Shown here: one piece after another, positions 8,088 through 19,650 of the stretch
How positions within the stretch are numbered: position 1 is the stretch's first letter
Layout: the number at the start of each line of letters is the position of its first letter
NCBI GenBank assembly: GCA_020002185.1
Contig: CM034534.1
Location: 37,349,555 to 37,413,554 of the forward strand
Reading direction: 5' to 3'
DNA: 64,000 nucleotides
Source of the DNA: Paraescarpia echinospica
Lineage: Eukaryota > Annelida > Polychaeta > Sabellida > Siboglinidae
Made by a program: the position numbers and the translations under genes
The notes under the pieces: generated by a model
Databases searched by the model: none
What the model saw: the letters and a program-made list of their open reading frames with translations, nothing else
Told to the model about the DNA's origin: nothing

Positions 8088-8218
8088 CTTTGATCTGGCC
8101 GTTTGCTTGGCCCGCCATTCTGGATCATCCTTCACCCGACATCGCCGCAGCTTGGACATGAGCCTGTCCCTCTCTTTCTGGGCCGGGGTCTCCACTCGCT
8201 TTCCAGTCATGTCAATGT
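8088..8218 (-). CDS. Probable internal coding exon, basic protein of unknown family
   Basis: On the minus strand an AG acceptor (TATTCTCCAG) precedes a 131-base GC-rich open stretch that ends at a GT donor (AAG|GTAACT). It encodes DMTGKRVETPAQKERDRLM followed by SKLRRCRVKDDPEWRAKQTA, a highly charged helical segment. Base composition changes sharply at both borders: the flanks are AT-rich and the interior is about 60 percent GC. The exon begins in phase 1 or 2 (two bases complete a codon) and ends in phase 0. Short basic segments with TPAQ/ERxR spacing occur at the start of some transposon-derived and nuclear proteins, but I cannot name the gene. Partner exons were not found nearby, so it may be isolated or transposon-borne. 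Confidence 0.45.
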
Positions 8219-8316
8219 CTGGAGAATAAATGGTCACATGTTTATTCACTGATATTGGTCCATTTGTGTTATCATACATCACTGATTGATTCGTCATTAT
8301 CCAATTTTCAATAATG

Positions 8317-8497
8317 GGCCCTTATACTGTCGATACTTGAAAACCTGTTATCATACCTCGCCCATCGTTTTTTGGTTATAATACCTAGCCCATCACTATT
8401 TAACCATAAACACATTATTTCTGGGATGTTAAGTGGTATTACCAAACACGTAAGGTGTGGGTCCACCATTCTAGAACACTCAAACACGTTATCTGCT
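8317..8497 (+). repeat. Dispersed repeat, copy A (about 180 bp)
   Basis: This copy matches copy B at 8584-8756 along its whole length. Shared blocks are GGCCCTTATA.TGTCGA, TGTTATCATACCTCGCCC, GGTTATAATA, AACCATAA, GGGATGTTAA and TTCTAGAACAC.CAAACNCG. Many substitutions separate them, so the duplication is old. Each copy contains a reverse-oriented GGGCGA..GTATGATAACA motif. Confidence 0.7.
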
Positions 8498-8583
8498 GGA
8501 GACACTCTATTGGTGCCGGGTGTGCGTAAACAACATTCATAGGTACGAAATTGCGGGTCAGGAACTAATATTTTGCAAGAGTT

Positions 8584-8756
8584 GGCCCTTATATTGTCGA
8601 GACTTAAAAACATGTTATCATACCTCGCCCTCGTGTTTAAGTTATAATAGCTAAATCACTAGCTAACCATAACAATTAATTTCTTGGATGTTAATTGTAT
8701 TAATAAACACATTACATGTGGGACCACCTTTCTAGAACACCCAAACGCGCTGTCTG
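8584..8756 (+). repeat. Dispersed repeat, copy B (about 173 bp)
   Basis: This direct copy of the 8317-8497 segment starts 267 bases after copy A begins. The motif TGTTATCATACCTCGCCC (8613-8630) is the best conserved part. No terminal inverted repeat or coding content is visible. It may be a short nonautonomous element or a satellite remnant. Confidence 0.7.
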
Positions 8757-10257
8757 TACAAATAAAATGCTGGGGAAACTTAAAGTCGAGAATTCGGAGG
8801 TGAAAACAAATAGAGAGAGAGGGGAGGCTAACAATGTTTGGTTCATATCTTATATACTACACACCTTATATGTGTTTTCTACTTCGGTGCGTAATAAAGA
8901 GGATGGCAGGAACCAGTAAATATAAAGGAAATGACAGTAGAATGTAGGTACCGAAAATTGTATATTATGAGCTATTGTACATCGCATATCGATTTTCGGT
9001 TATCGTACGTCGAACCTACGTATGCACACGGCCATATCATTAAAAATAACGTATTGTCGCTGAGGACCCGAGGCTGTGCATGGTAGGCAACGTACGATTG
9101 CAAAATCAAGGGCTATTGCACATAAATAACACTCATACAGTGGTTAGATGGAGGCTTGGACATCTAAAGAATATAGATTCATTACACAAAATCGATTGTA
9201 TTTATGAAAATAGTACTTACTAGTGAGAAAACCTGTCCTGGAGATACGTTCTGGTTCTTTGTTTGTCGGTTTGGCGCCTTCTGGTATTTATACAACTCGC
9301 CAGAGGGCTAAAAAGTGACCATACACCACCTACTGTCAAACGGGCGAAGTACGCCAACGGGCGACGTAATATAACAGAGTCACTAATTCGACCATAAAAC
9401 ACAAACGAGTGGTGAAAACACCTAATGTCTTATACCATTATTTACCTTAACATATGCCCATAATACTGCTAGTTTATTTCCTACTAATATTTAAATCCCA
9501 CCACGCAATTATTACCCACACGTGCGATGTACGGCAACACAGTTACCTACCCCACTTTGAAGATATCTACCAGATAATTTTTGTAGCCAGAATCTTTTTT
9601 TAATGTAGCATTTAAAAAATATAGACTCAGGTGATCATGTTCTGGGTGAAATCGGGGTTATCTACTGCACTTTTCTACACATGTAAACATGAGCGGCGAT
9701 GTATGATAACAAAACAATATCCCAACAGAAAAACAATTACTGATAATTCATAAATGAAATCTGAAGTCAAAAACTGGAGGTCCAGCATTACTAACATACA
9801 GATAAGGCTCGCCAAATAGGAACTGGATGTATAACACACCGTGTTTATTACTGACAGACAGTTGAAAATAACGAGACAGAGAAATCACACGAAAATTACA
9901 CTAAATCTGACCATTTATGATCTGCAGGACTCGGAGATCGCATCTTACATATACAAAAGTGGGATCCCCAGATAGCCCTCATCAAGACGCACACGTAGGA
10001 TCTCATTCCAGCCTTTTAATCAGTTTAATAACAGAGATACGGCCCTGAGACCCATTTGCAGCAGTTTAGTGAGAAGTGACCATGGGCTATTCTATTTTAT
10101 CTTTAATAATCTACTAGATTAATCAATAGTACTTTTTTGTATTTATATTACAATTTAATGAGTCAATAAAATAACTAAATTGCTGGGGGTAATTTCAATG
10201 TTAGATTCTCATTCAGCACACCTGTAATTTTTCATCTTATGTTAATGAATGTTTCAG
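8757..10257. other. AT-rich intergenic DNA, no gene recognised
   Basis: No convincing coding region is seen. Several looser copies of the GGGCGA..GTAYG..AACA motif occur at 9342-9358, 9359-9376, 9522-9539 and 9694-9711. A GCCAGAGGGCT site (9298-9308) resembles a CTCF core. The N-terminal exons of the P-element-like gene that follows might have lain here, but I cannot identify them. Confidence 0.4.
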
Positions 10258-12608
10258 TGTGATTGTACAGAGATGTACGCTTTGTACGACACTCCACATG
10301 TCCCTAAGAATATAAGGAACACTCTCAAGAAGAATGATGCCGTTTTTGCAAGCGGTGCAAAGGTTTTAATAATAACAATAAGGTTTTGTTGTATTTGTAA
10401 TATTCCTGTTTATTACAGCTGTTTCCTCATATTGTCAAGTCGAACACAAATTTTTTCATTTCATGTCAAATCATTTAGTGTGACATTTTCTGTCATGGGT
10501 GAATAAAGAAATAATTTGTTTAAAGATTGAAAATCTGAAATGAGGTGAATAAAACATGAATTGAGGAGGCAGCATTACTTAGCATTGATGATTTTGTTTA
10601 AAGTGTAATCAACCTGTAGGGTTTTGTAACATCAATAAGATCTTTATTTTTATGTTTTGTAATATTACCAATAAGGTTTTGTGAAGTTTGTAATATCTTT
10701 TATAAGTTTTAAATGGCACCTAGGTTTGAGTAACATTGCATGTTTTATAATAGGGTGATTCACTGTCAAAACAATTAGTTTTGATAATATTATTGTTTTG
10801 GCTAACCCTCCTCTGAATTAGCATGAATTTCATATACCAATTGACACGTATTGTGAAAACAACAATGAACATTTCATTACATGAAGTCAGACATGGTGAG
10901 GCTTTTAGTGATTGATTTGAAATGGAAGTGCCAAATAATAATTAATTATATTTACAATACTTAAAATTAGTTATCACATTGCTTTAGTAATTTACAATAT
11001 TTTATTCAGACATTAAGCATCATAGAAGTAACAGTTCATGTTAAACAAATTCTGAAAAAGCAACATGTAAGATACGACTGTTCTTTGTTTTTTTCATTTG
11101 TCATAGACTAGCTTCATGTCTTTGAATTTGAATTTCTTTGAATGTGCATAATATTAATACTATCATAGGTGGCCTCGTGGGAAGATGTAAATGCATTCTA
11201 CATCGCTGACAACAATATGCTACTTCGAATGGCACCAAAGCTGACAGCTACCCATGTTTACTTACCACCATTTTCGCCAATGCGGGTGATAACAGTTATT
11301 TATTTCTTGGAAAGTGTGGTATTTAAAATGTTGTTAATGTCACTGACTCACTGTGTAATTCTTGTAAATTTGAATTTTACTGTGAAATTTTATTATACAG
11401 TTTTGTGAGAACAAATGAGTATATCTAATGAAACAGATTGTCATTTCAGGCGTCACGTAATTATACATACATAATTATGCGGATGAATATTTTATGTTGA
11501 AGCATACCTACATGGCAATAATCATTTAAAGTTTGTTCATGCGCATTTGTTACATGTCAATATCGCTGCCCAGGTTCGTTCAAACACGGTATGCAGTGGC
11601 ATGACGATTTTGGCATCACTTGGGAAGCTACGGATTGAGGCACAAATGACTGCTGAGTTTCTAAAGCAAGTGAATGACGTGTTCGATTTACTGAATGTCA
11701 GGTCATACGGCAAAAAGACGGCTGTGCCAATTGGAAACAGCAGCGATAAAGAACTTCACCATCTAAAGCAGCTGAAAGAAGAGGCGGCCATGTGGCAGGT
11801 GGCGAGCAAAACCAGCAATACAAGACCACCATGCTTTGGAGGACTGATCCAGAACATAAATGCAGTAATTTAAATGCACGATGAGTTTGTTATGCATGGT
11901 CCATTACGTTTTTGTTGACTGGACGACTCAACCAGGACTGTTTTGAGAATTTATTCTCGCAGATCAGAGCAAAGGGGGGCACCGTTTTAACCCGTCAGCT
12001 AATTAATTCCGCTTCGCCTATCGCTATCGTGTTGTAATCTCCTTGGCCAAAATCCCATCAGCCAATTGTGCTTATGACAATGATGTAATGCTTACGCGTT
12101 TACATCGCATATCAAGTACCGTGTTGTGCAATGAAACAAACGAGGAGTATGAAACAATACTAAAAAGACAACAGAGAATGCAGTGGAGTTAGTCCAAACC
12201 ACCACTGATTTTGAAGCACCTATTGAAGTCAGTAATGTTCTTGCCTACACCGGTGGCTACCTGGTACACAAGCTCCAAACATCCCAGAATTTTGCCTGCA
12301 AGCATTGCATTTCAATGTTGACAGTTACTGACACCAATGTAGTTGATGATGGGCAGATGTACCAGCACCTTAGAGCATACAGCCACAAGAAAGGTGGTTT
12401 TGGCGGTTTAACCTCACACACATTCTTAAAAAAGGTGGAAAACTTGATCGCAGACAAGATCTTAAGTATGCTTGCCAGTAGGCACATACTGAGGGACTTA
12501 GCGAAACATGTCTATGACCACGTTGCTCTGACAATGTTGAATGTTTCTTGTCACAATGACATCGTCAAAGATTTAATACCTGAGATGTCGTCTCAATTAC
12601 TATTTTAA
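10258..12608 (+). pseudogene. P-element/THAP9-type transposase relic with recognisable exons
   Basis: P-element transposases cut and paste DNA, and THAP9 is their vertebrate relative. Exon A (10258-10362) follows TTTCAG, ends at AAG|GTTTTA, and encodes LYDTPHVPKNIRNTLKKND. Exon B (11169-11285) follows ATAG, ends before GTGATA, and encodes SWEDVNAFYIADN then APKLTATHVYLPPFSPMR. Exon C begins after CCCAG at 11574 and encodes NDVFDLLNVRSYGK and TRPPCFGGLIQNI before a TAA at 11871. All three exons join in phase 0. A further block in another frame (11909-12037) gives LLTGRLNQDCFENLFSQIRA, the conserved C-terminal region. The final block (about 12170-12608) contains VLAYTGGYLVHKL and a Cys pair (CKHC). 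The stop, the frame changes and the missing N-terminal DNA-binding domain mark it as decayed. The family match is firm, and the exon borders fit well. Confidence 0.8.
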
Positions 12609-13020
12609 ATACGAGACGAGGCGATTGATGCAGGAAAAGAAAACCAAGCGCATCCGGAAGGTTAAGTCTGTTCTGCACCTGTGAATACAGGACTTTGTCA
12701 TGTAATCATGGATGTAGGGTATGTGCCCACTGGTCATTTGTCCAGCGATTGTTTACCCAGCTCCCAAGTGTGAATACGGTCAATCCCCCAGTTGTGAAAA
12801 AAACATTAAATGAAGGATATTTCAAAAAATAATATATTTATTGAACAGATTTTGTATAAAGGTTATTTAAATTATTAACTGAGTTCTGTCATTGCTAAAT
12901 TGTTGAACTTTTGCAATACAGGTAATATCAGTGTAATTTGTTCACTGACTGAAAACCAGTTTTTAAATACAAATTCAATTTTTGTGAAGACTCCATTTAT
13001 TCGTGTTCACTCTTAGGCCT
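12609..13020. other. Noncoding DNA 3' of the transposase relic
   Basis: This is AT-rich sequence with no ORF of note. It may include the 3' untranslated part of the P-element-like unit, but no terminal inverted repeat was found. Confidence 0.3.
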
Positions 13021-13193
13021 AAACAAAAAAGTTTTGTGTTTCCAGTAACGGGCCAAAAACGTAGGTAGAGTAGGCAGGGAATTTTTTATTATATTTTTTA
13101 AAAGTTGCATTATGAGATGGTCCATACATTATATCACCTAAACCAAGAAAAAACATTAGGGTCGGGTTTCTGGAAACACATTTTTTTGTCTTA
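13021..13193. mobile_element. Candidate MITE of about 170 bp with imperfect terminal inverted repeats
   Basis: The left end ACAAAAAAGTTTTGTGTTTC...CCAGTAACGGGCC (13023-13054) pairs with the reverse of the right end ACAAAAAAATGTGTTTCCAG...AAACCCGACCC (about 13158-13190). The interior has no intact gene. Short inverted-repeat elements of this size are usually nonautonomous DNA transposons. The target duplication is unclear. The ORF that crosses it on the minus strand is a by-product of the repeats. Confidence 0.5.
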
Positions 13194-13611
13194 CTAAATG
13201 TATGTGTACATGTAAGCATAAATACACTTATGTGAGTGTGTATATGCGTCTGTGGGTGCACGAACGCATGAGTGCAAGCGTACACGTGTTTATGCATGTG
13301 GTCATGCTTGCATATGTGCGTATAGCTTCGTGGGAGTTTGACATGTGGGTAAGCATTAAAACATGATTGTTTTGGTTAATGCCATTTTGACAAGCTGTCC
13401 ATATTACAATTGTTTGGTACATTTCAATGGTATTCCAAAGCAATATCAACTATATACCATTGTTTTTAGTACTTTATACTAATTAATTTTGTTTATATAT
13501 ACACAACAAATAAATATAACAACGCAACCGATATTATTCATTATAGACGAATGCATCACAGCAGGAGGTTTTTATTTTCTGTATGTTGATGGAGGTTCAG
13601 TGACTATCAAC

Positions 13612-13759
13612 TGTGACACACTGCAATTGTGCTACGTAGTATCATGACGCTATGCCTATTACGTTCTATCATGATTGTCGTTTTATTAACCAATGACGTT
13701 CCTCCTTTTATTCGGATTTGAATAAAGATGTCGAATTCATACAAAGCGTGCATGTGACA
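13612..13759 (+). repeat. Left LTR, 148 bp
   Basis: It begins TGTG and ends CA. It contains an AATAAA polyadenylation hexamer inside TTGAATAAAGATG and an upstream AT-rich CTTTTATTC stretch that could act as a core promoter. It appears identical to the right LTR. Confidence 0.95.
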
Positions 13760-13838
13760 TGGTGTCAGAAATATAAACAACTACGCCTACTCAAGTAAGT
13801 TGTACTTTTGCGCACAAATGCCGCACTAGTCTATAACT

Positions 13839-16800
13839 ATGGAATCGCTACGAAGGCCCGATACTATGCGTTTTGACGCGGCCAATCTAGCGGTAACTTG
13901 GCGAAGATGGAAAGCAAATTTCAATGTGTACCGACAAGCTGCGGAACTGAGCGATAAAGCAGCCGTTACGCAAGTCGCAATTCTACTGCACAGCATGGGG
14001 TTCGACGCGGTTGAAATTCATGAAACGTTCACGTATGGTACAGATGAAGACAAAACTGACATTGAAGTTGTGTTACGAAAATTCGACGACTATTGCATTC
14101 CACGCGAGAATAGCGTCTACGAGCGATACAAATTCTGGAGCAGAGACCAGAAAGAGGGCGAGAGCATTGATCAGTGGGTCACTGATTTGCGCACTCGTGC
14201 GTCGACTTGCAATTTTGGAGATCAACAGGAGCTGTTGCTTAGAGACAAAATGGTGTTCGGCGTGCGTGACGAACGCATAAAAGAACGATTACTCAGGGAA
14301 ACTGACCTAACTCTTGGTAAGGCACTGTCCATATGCAGAGCTTCCGAAGTTAGCAAGGCACAGTTACAAACGATGTCAACGAGTGGCAACCCTGAAACAA
14401 GCACTGAAGTTCACGTCATCAAACGCCAACAAGCTGACAAATATAAAGCTAAAGAGAGCACCAAACTGATACGCGATTGCAAGTACTGTGGGCGAACGCA
14501 CGAAGCAAAGAAATGTCCCGCGTTTGGAAAAGTCTGCAGTCAATGCCAGCGACGCAACCATTTCGCAGCGGTTTGCAAGTCAAAAGTGGTGCGAGCAATA
14601 GACTGCGATGTTCGTGACGTCGAAAACGAACTGTTCATTGGTTCGTTGTTCATTGGTGACATTCAAGACAAGTGGCAGGCAGACGTATCATTTAATGATA
14701 CACGCATTCGTTTCAAGCTTGACACCGGTGCTCAGGTAAACGTGCTGCCATATCAAGTGTACTCAAAGTTTGCGAGCAGCGTGCCAATGAAACCGACAAG
14801 CTGTGTTCTAACGGCATTTGGAAACTCCAAGGTACTGCCTATGGGTACAGTCGTGCTAACCCACACGAGCGGTGATGAACGACATGCGGTTTCATTCTAC
14901 ATCGTTGACGATATCAAGTCAGCAATACTTGGACACGACGCATGCGAACGCTTGAAGCTGGTGTCCCGCCACAACATCGATGAAGTGAAGACGAATGAGA
15001 AGGGCAAGCTCACCAAAGAAGATCTGCTAAGCGAATACCCAGCAGTGTTCAACGGCACAGGCATGTTTGCCAAAGAATATCACATCGAGACATCGAGTGA
15101 AGTCAGGCCGTGCATCCAGCCGCAACGCAGAATCCCATACACACGTCACGATAAACTGAAACAGACACTTGATGACTTGAAGCAGAGAGAAATTGTCGAT
15201 GACGTCGATCGTCCTACGGATTGGGTCAGCAACCTCGTTATAACGGAGAAGAAGAACGGGTCGATGCGTGTGTGCTTAGATCCGAAGCCTCTCAATACAG
15301 CCATCAAGAGAGAGCATTATGAAATGCCAACAGTCGCTGACGTCCAGGCCAAACTGGCTGGGAAGAAGATATTCACTGTGCTTGACCTCAAGGATGGGTT
15401 TTGGCAAGTGCGTTTGAGTGACGAATCATCATATCTCACAGCGTTCAACACACCGTGGGGTAGAATGCGCTTCCTAAGAATGCCGTTTGGCATATGCTCA
15501 GCCAGCGAAGTCATGCAGAAGCGGAACATGGAGACGTTTGGTGACATCCACAATGTGCATATTATCGGCGATGACATGATTATCGCAGCTGTCGACAACG
15601 AAGAGCACGACGCGATCATCCGACTGGTAATGGAACGTGCGCAGGCAAGTCACGTGACATTCAACAAATCGAAGATACAATACAAGGTCAACCAGGTGAA
15701 GTACATGGGTCACATCCAGACGCCAGATGGTTTCAAACCTGACATCGACAAAGTGAAAGCCATATTTGAGATGCCTCGACCTGAAGACAAGACTTCACTG
15801 AGACGGTTCCTTGGAATGGTGAAATTCCTGTCGCAATTCATCCGGAACGAGTCTGACATTACAGCGCCACTCCGATCGTTATTGGCAACGGACGTCGAGT
15901 GGGCGTGGCATCCGGAACATGACGCAGCCATCGAGAGACTCAAAACAATATTGACCAGTGAACCAGTGCTGCGATATTATGATGTCACGAAGCCCGTCAA
16001 AATACAGAGTGACGCATCGCAACGAGGCCTTGGCGCTGCATTGATCCAAGAGCGGCAGCCAGTGGCATACTCATCACGGGCAATGACATCCGCTGAGTGC
16101 AACTACGCTCAGATTGAGAAAGAACTCTTGAGTATAATCTACGCGTGCGAAAAATATCACCAATACATCTACGGAAAGGTGGTGGAGGTCGAGACAGATC
16201 ATCGACTTCTGGAAGCAATTCTGAAGAAGCCGATCGCACGGACATCACCTCGCATCCAGCGTATGATGATACGCCTGCAACGATACGAAATCAATGTGAA
16301 GTACGTGCCGGGTCGTCTCATGTACCTCGCTGACACGCTGTCGCGAGCGTACAATCCTAAACAGGAAGAAACGAACGATCTACATGCCGACATGGAAGTC
16401 ATGGTGCATACACTGGTGGAAAACATCCCGATGAGTGCTGTACGAAGAGAGCAGATACAGACAGCGACCGCAGCCGATGAGACGATGTCGATCCTGAGAC
16501 AACAGATCAGGCATGGCTGGCCTGAGTATAGACGAGATGCGCCGATCGTCATCCAACAGTACTGGCACCAGCGAGACGAGCTGCACGAGGCTGAAGGCAT
16601 CGTGTTCTTAGCCGACAAGATAGTGGTGCCAGCATCTCTGAGACAACAAATGTTGAAAGTCATCCACGAAAGTCATCTCGGTGCTGAGAAGTGCAAGGCC
16701 AGAGCGCGCATGTGCTTGTATTGGCCGGGCATGAGCACCGACATAGAGGAAGTCGTGTCGAAGTGCCAAGCGTGTCTGAGGTACAGACCAAGGCAACAGC

Positions 16801-17697
16801 GTGAGCCGCTGAAGCCTCATCCCATCCCCAGTCTACCTTGGGAGAAAGTTGGTATGGACGTCATGACATACAACAACCATGACTACTTAGTGATTGTGGA
16901 TTATTATTCCAAGTACCCTGAACTATGCAAGCTCGACAGTAAGACGGCCAGCAGTTTGGTTGTGTACTGCAAGTCGGTGTTCGCGAGGCATACCTCGCGA
17001 AATCATCAGTGACAACATGCCATTTAACAGTGCCACCTTCAAGGCGTTCCTGTCCGAGTGGGGAGTTGAGGGAACAACATCCAGTCCGCGGTACCCACAG
17101 TCAAAGGGTGAGAGCGAGCGTTTCGTTCAAACGCTGAAGCGCATGCTGCAGAAGGCAAATTTCGATCACCGTGACCCATACATTGCGCTCTTAGAGTATC
17201 GAAACACGCCGGTGTCTGGCATGACGTTATCGCCAGCTGAGATGTTGATGAGCCGTACGTTGAGGACGAAGTTGCCTGATTCGAAGTCGGCGTTGCGTCC
17301 ACGGGTAGTCGGCGCAACTTCTCAACTACTACAACGCCAGGCGACGTACGCCAACCACTACGACCGTGGCGTGCGTACGCTACCTCCACTGCGTGAAGGC
17401 GATGCCGTACGCATTCGCTCCGGTGCAATATGGGAGCGAGCCGTCGTGAGCCGAGTCGAGAATACTCCTCGCTCATATACGGTGACAAACGAAAACGCGC
17501 AGGCATACCGACGAAACCGGCGCGACCTCCTGAAGACGAAGGAGAAGCCGCCTCTCCCGACACCGCCGACCGCGATCGACGAGCCGGAGGCACAAGGAAG
17601 GCCTCATCATCAGGCTGTCCCCGAAGCCGTGGCTCCTTTGCGACGTAGCAACCGCAACGCAAACCGCCCAGGGTGGTTGAGTGATTACGTCGGCTGA
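13839..17697 (+). pseudogene. Gag-Pol polyprotein, integrase frameshift
   Basis: A single frame of 1057 codons from ATG 13839 encodes gag and most of pol. The nucleocapsid zinc knuckles are CKYCGRTHEAKKC (residues 214-226) and CSQCQRRNHFAAVC (233-246). The aspartic protease motif is FKLDTGAQVNVLP (DTG at 295-297). Reverse transcriptase carries TVLDLKDGFW (Asp516) and the catalytic IIGDDMII (Asp578-579). RNase H carries KIQSDASQRGLG (Asp725), a Glu near 760 and TDHRLL (787). Integrase starts with an HHCC finger (VIHESHLGAEK, then SKCQACLRY) and GMDVMT (Asp1007). The frame fails at about 16995 and ends at 17010-17012. The rest of integrase (ISDNMPF, KGESERFVQTLKRML) and the C-terminal tail lie in a second frame to 17695-17697. 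The lesion is a loss of a few bases, so the copy cannot make full integrase. There is no separate env. Confidence 0.93.
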
Positions 17698-17835
17698 ATA
17701 TGCCAGACCAGCTGAGGACAGTCTACTCCAATGAGGCTGGTCACCTGTTTTTGCGTTAATTGCGTTGTTAGTGTTTTTAGCAGTTAGTATTCGTGACTCT
17801 ATATAACCATATCAATTACTTCGACGAAAGGGAGA

Positions 17836-17983
17836 TGTGACACACTGCAATTGTGCTACGTAGTATCATGACGCTATGCCTATTACGTTCTATCATGATT
17901 GTCGTTTTATTAACCAATGACGTTCCTCCTTTTATTCGGATTTGAATAAAGATGTCGAATTCATACAAAGCGTGCATGTGACA
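17836..17983 (+). repeat. Right LTR, 148 bp
   Basis: This copy matches the left LTR base for base as far as I can compare. The polypurine tract lies directly upstream. Confidence 0.95.
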
Positions 17984-19650
17984 ATTAACAAACATATTTG
18001 GCAAACTGATAGACAAATTCATTTTGCCTGATACGAATCCTAGTTTTTACTTATTACACTTGAATACGTATTAAGACGCTATTGTTATATTAATTTAATT
18101 ATGTTTAAAAAATAAACGTTTGCAACATCCACTTAAATTAAATATGAATGCTTTTCAAAACCCGGATTTAATATTATTGTCCTATTCAGTTTGCGATCTA
18201 AGAAACATTCATAACATTGACTTATGAATTGAATTACACATAATGATAACTGACTGGCTAATGTAAAATGACATTTATTACTGTAATTAATGTGGTTACA
18301 AGTATACCATGCACAATTATATAAATATATTCATAATCATTTCAGTTATGGCCTTTTATTAAAATGTGTCAGTCTTGCAAAAAACGTATAAATTAATATA
18401 CATTATTTGCTTTGCTTACCTTATTAATTATTGGTAGGGATTAATTAGGTTACTGGATTACTGGGTGGTATAAGTTGATGGCTGTACTCAATGTGTTTAT
18501 AAACATGAAGAAATTATTGAGAAATGTATATACATAACTTTTAAAAATTATGAAGTTTATGGCAATTCAATCAAACATTTATTCATATTATTTGGCAAAA
18601 AACAATGACTTTGGGATTTAGTACTCGTAAAGTAAACAATCTATTCGATATGGCAACAATGTTGGTATACCACAATGTTGGTATTCCACAATGTTACCGA
18701 ATGGTAAGTAGATGAGCATCGTACGTAGACGACAAGTGTTTGTAAAGTAAACATTTATGGTTAGTGACATCAGAGAAACAGCAAAGATTCATCACCTTTT
18801 GGCTTTGCAGGCACCTGACCGATCGAAACGCCCAAACGGCGCCTTTGTTTACTTCATGTACCTACCCAAATATAACATGTAATAGAAAATATGTGGTGTA
18901 ATAGCGAAGATTACACCAAAGTATATACAAATCAATATATATACACGGTGGAACTGCCAACATTACTTAAATACGCTCACCAGAAGAACAACATCGACTG
19001 ACACTGTGATGCTGATTCACTGGGATAGTGAAACATGCGTCTGAGTGGAGACTGTTGCCTCAAATACGTAACGTATTAACCGTTTACATGGGCGCCATTG
19101 TTACTGCGTACAGTGACTATGCTTGGTATATAATTGCTTTAGATTGAGATAGGCGTTGTAGTTAGATGAGTAATTAAAACCTGAAATAACAAACTTATAA
19201 AGTGTATATTAGTACACAGGAAACGGTCTTTGTAAAGACTTCCTTGTCCTATAATCTAAGGGCTAGAATTTAAAAATATGTACCAACGCATGAATTTTGG
19301 GAGAAATTTAGAGGTTCCTCATTTCGAATTTTTATTATGATTTCTGGGAAGCAAAGAGGTTCTAGTATCTAGACCTAAAATGTTGTCAACACCACTTTTA
19401 CGGTTTTTATGTGTTGACCGTTGGAACAGGATGACAGTTTTCGACTTTTATGCCCAAGTTTACGACGACATCCAACTATTTTAGGTACAAAATGACTACT
19501 TATATGACTACAACATAGACATCCGACAACTGAAATAAATGATACGTGTGTCTTGTGATGTCTGGAGCCAACTATGTGTCGTCATATTAATGTGATTTTA
19601 TTAGTATTCTGCGTTTGCATAGTTGATTTATATTTACGTGACCTATCTAG
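17984..19650. other. AT-rich intergenic DNA, no gene recognised
   Basis: No coding region is supported. A short 19-bp tandem doublet (CACAATGTTGGTAT-type) occurs near 18656-18695. A reverse-strand variant of the 15-mer described next (TTTACGACGACAT) lies at about 19459-19471. Confidence 0.4.

Larger units (their letters stand above)
13612..17983 (+). mobile_element. Ty3/Gypsy-type LTR retrotransposon, nearly complete
   Basis: Two 148-bp direct repeats bound a gag-pol region. The LTRs start TGTGACACACTGC and end GCATGTGACA, and I see no difference between them, so insertion was recent. Directly after the left LTR is a primer-binding-site-like TGGTGTCAGAA (13760-13770). A polypurine tract (CGAAAGGGAGA, 17825-17835) abuts the right LTR. 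The flanks are ATCAAC on the left (13606-13611) and ATTAAC on the right (17984-17989), a probable target duplication with one later substitution. Domain order is gag, protease, reverse transcriptase, RNase H, integrase, which is the Ty3/Gypsy order. Confidence 0.95.

Noticed and set aside
13228..13449. Minus-strand frame near the MITE
   Set aside because: It is a low-complexity Cys/Thr/His stretch with no domain and no splice context.
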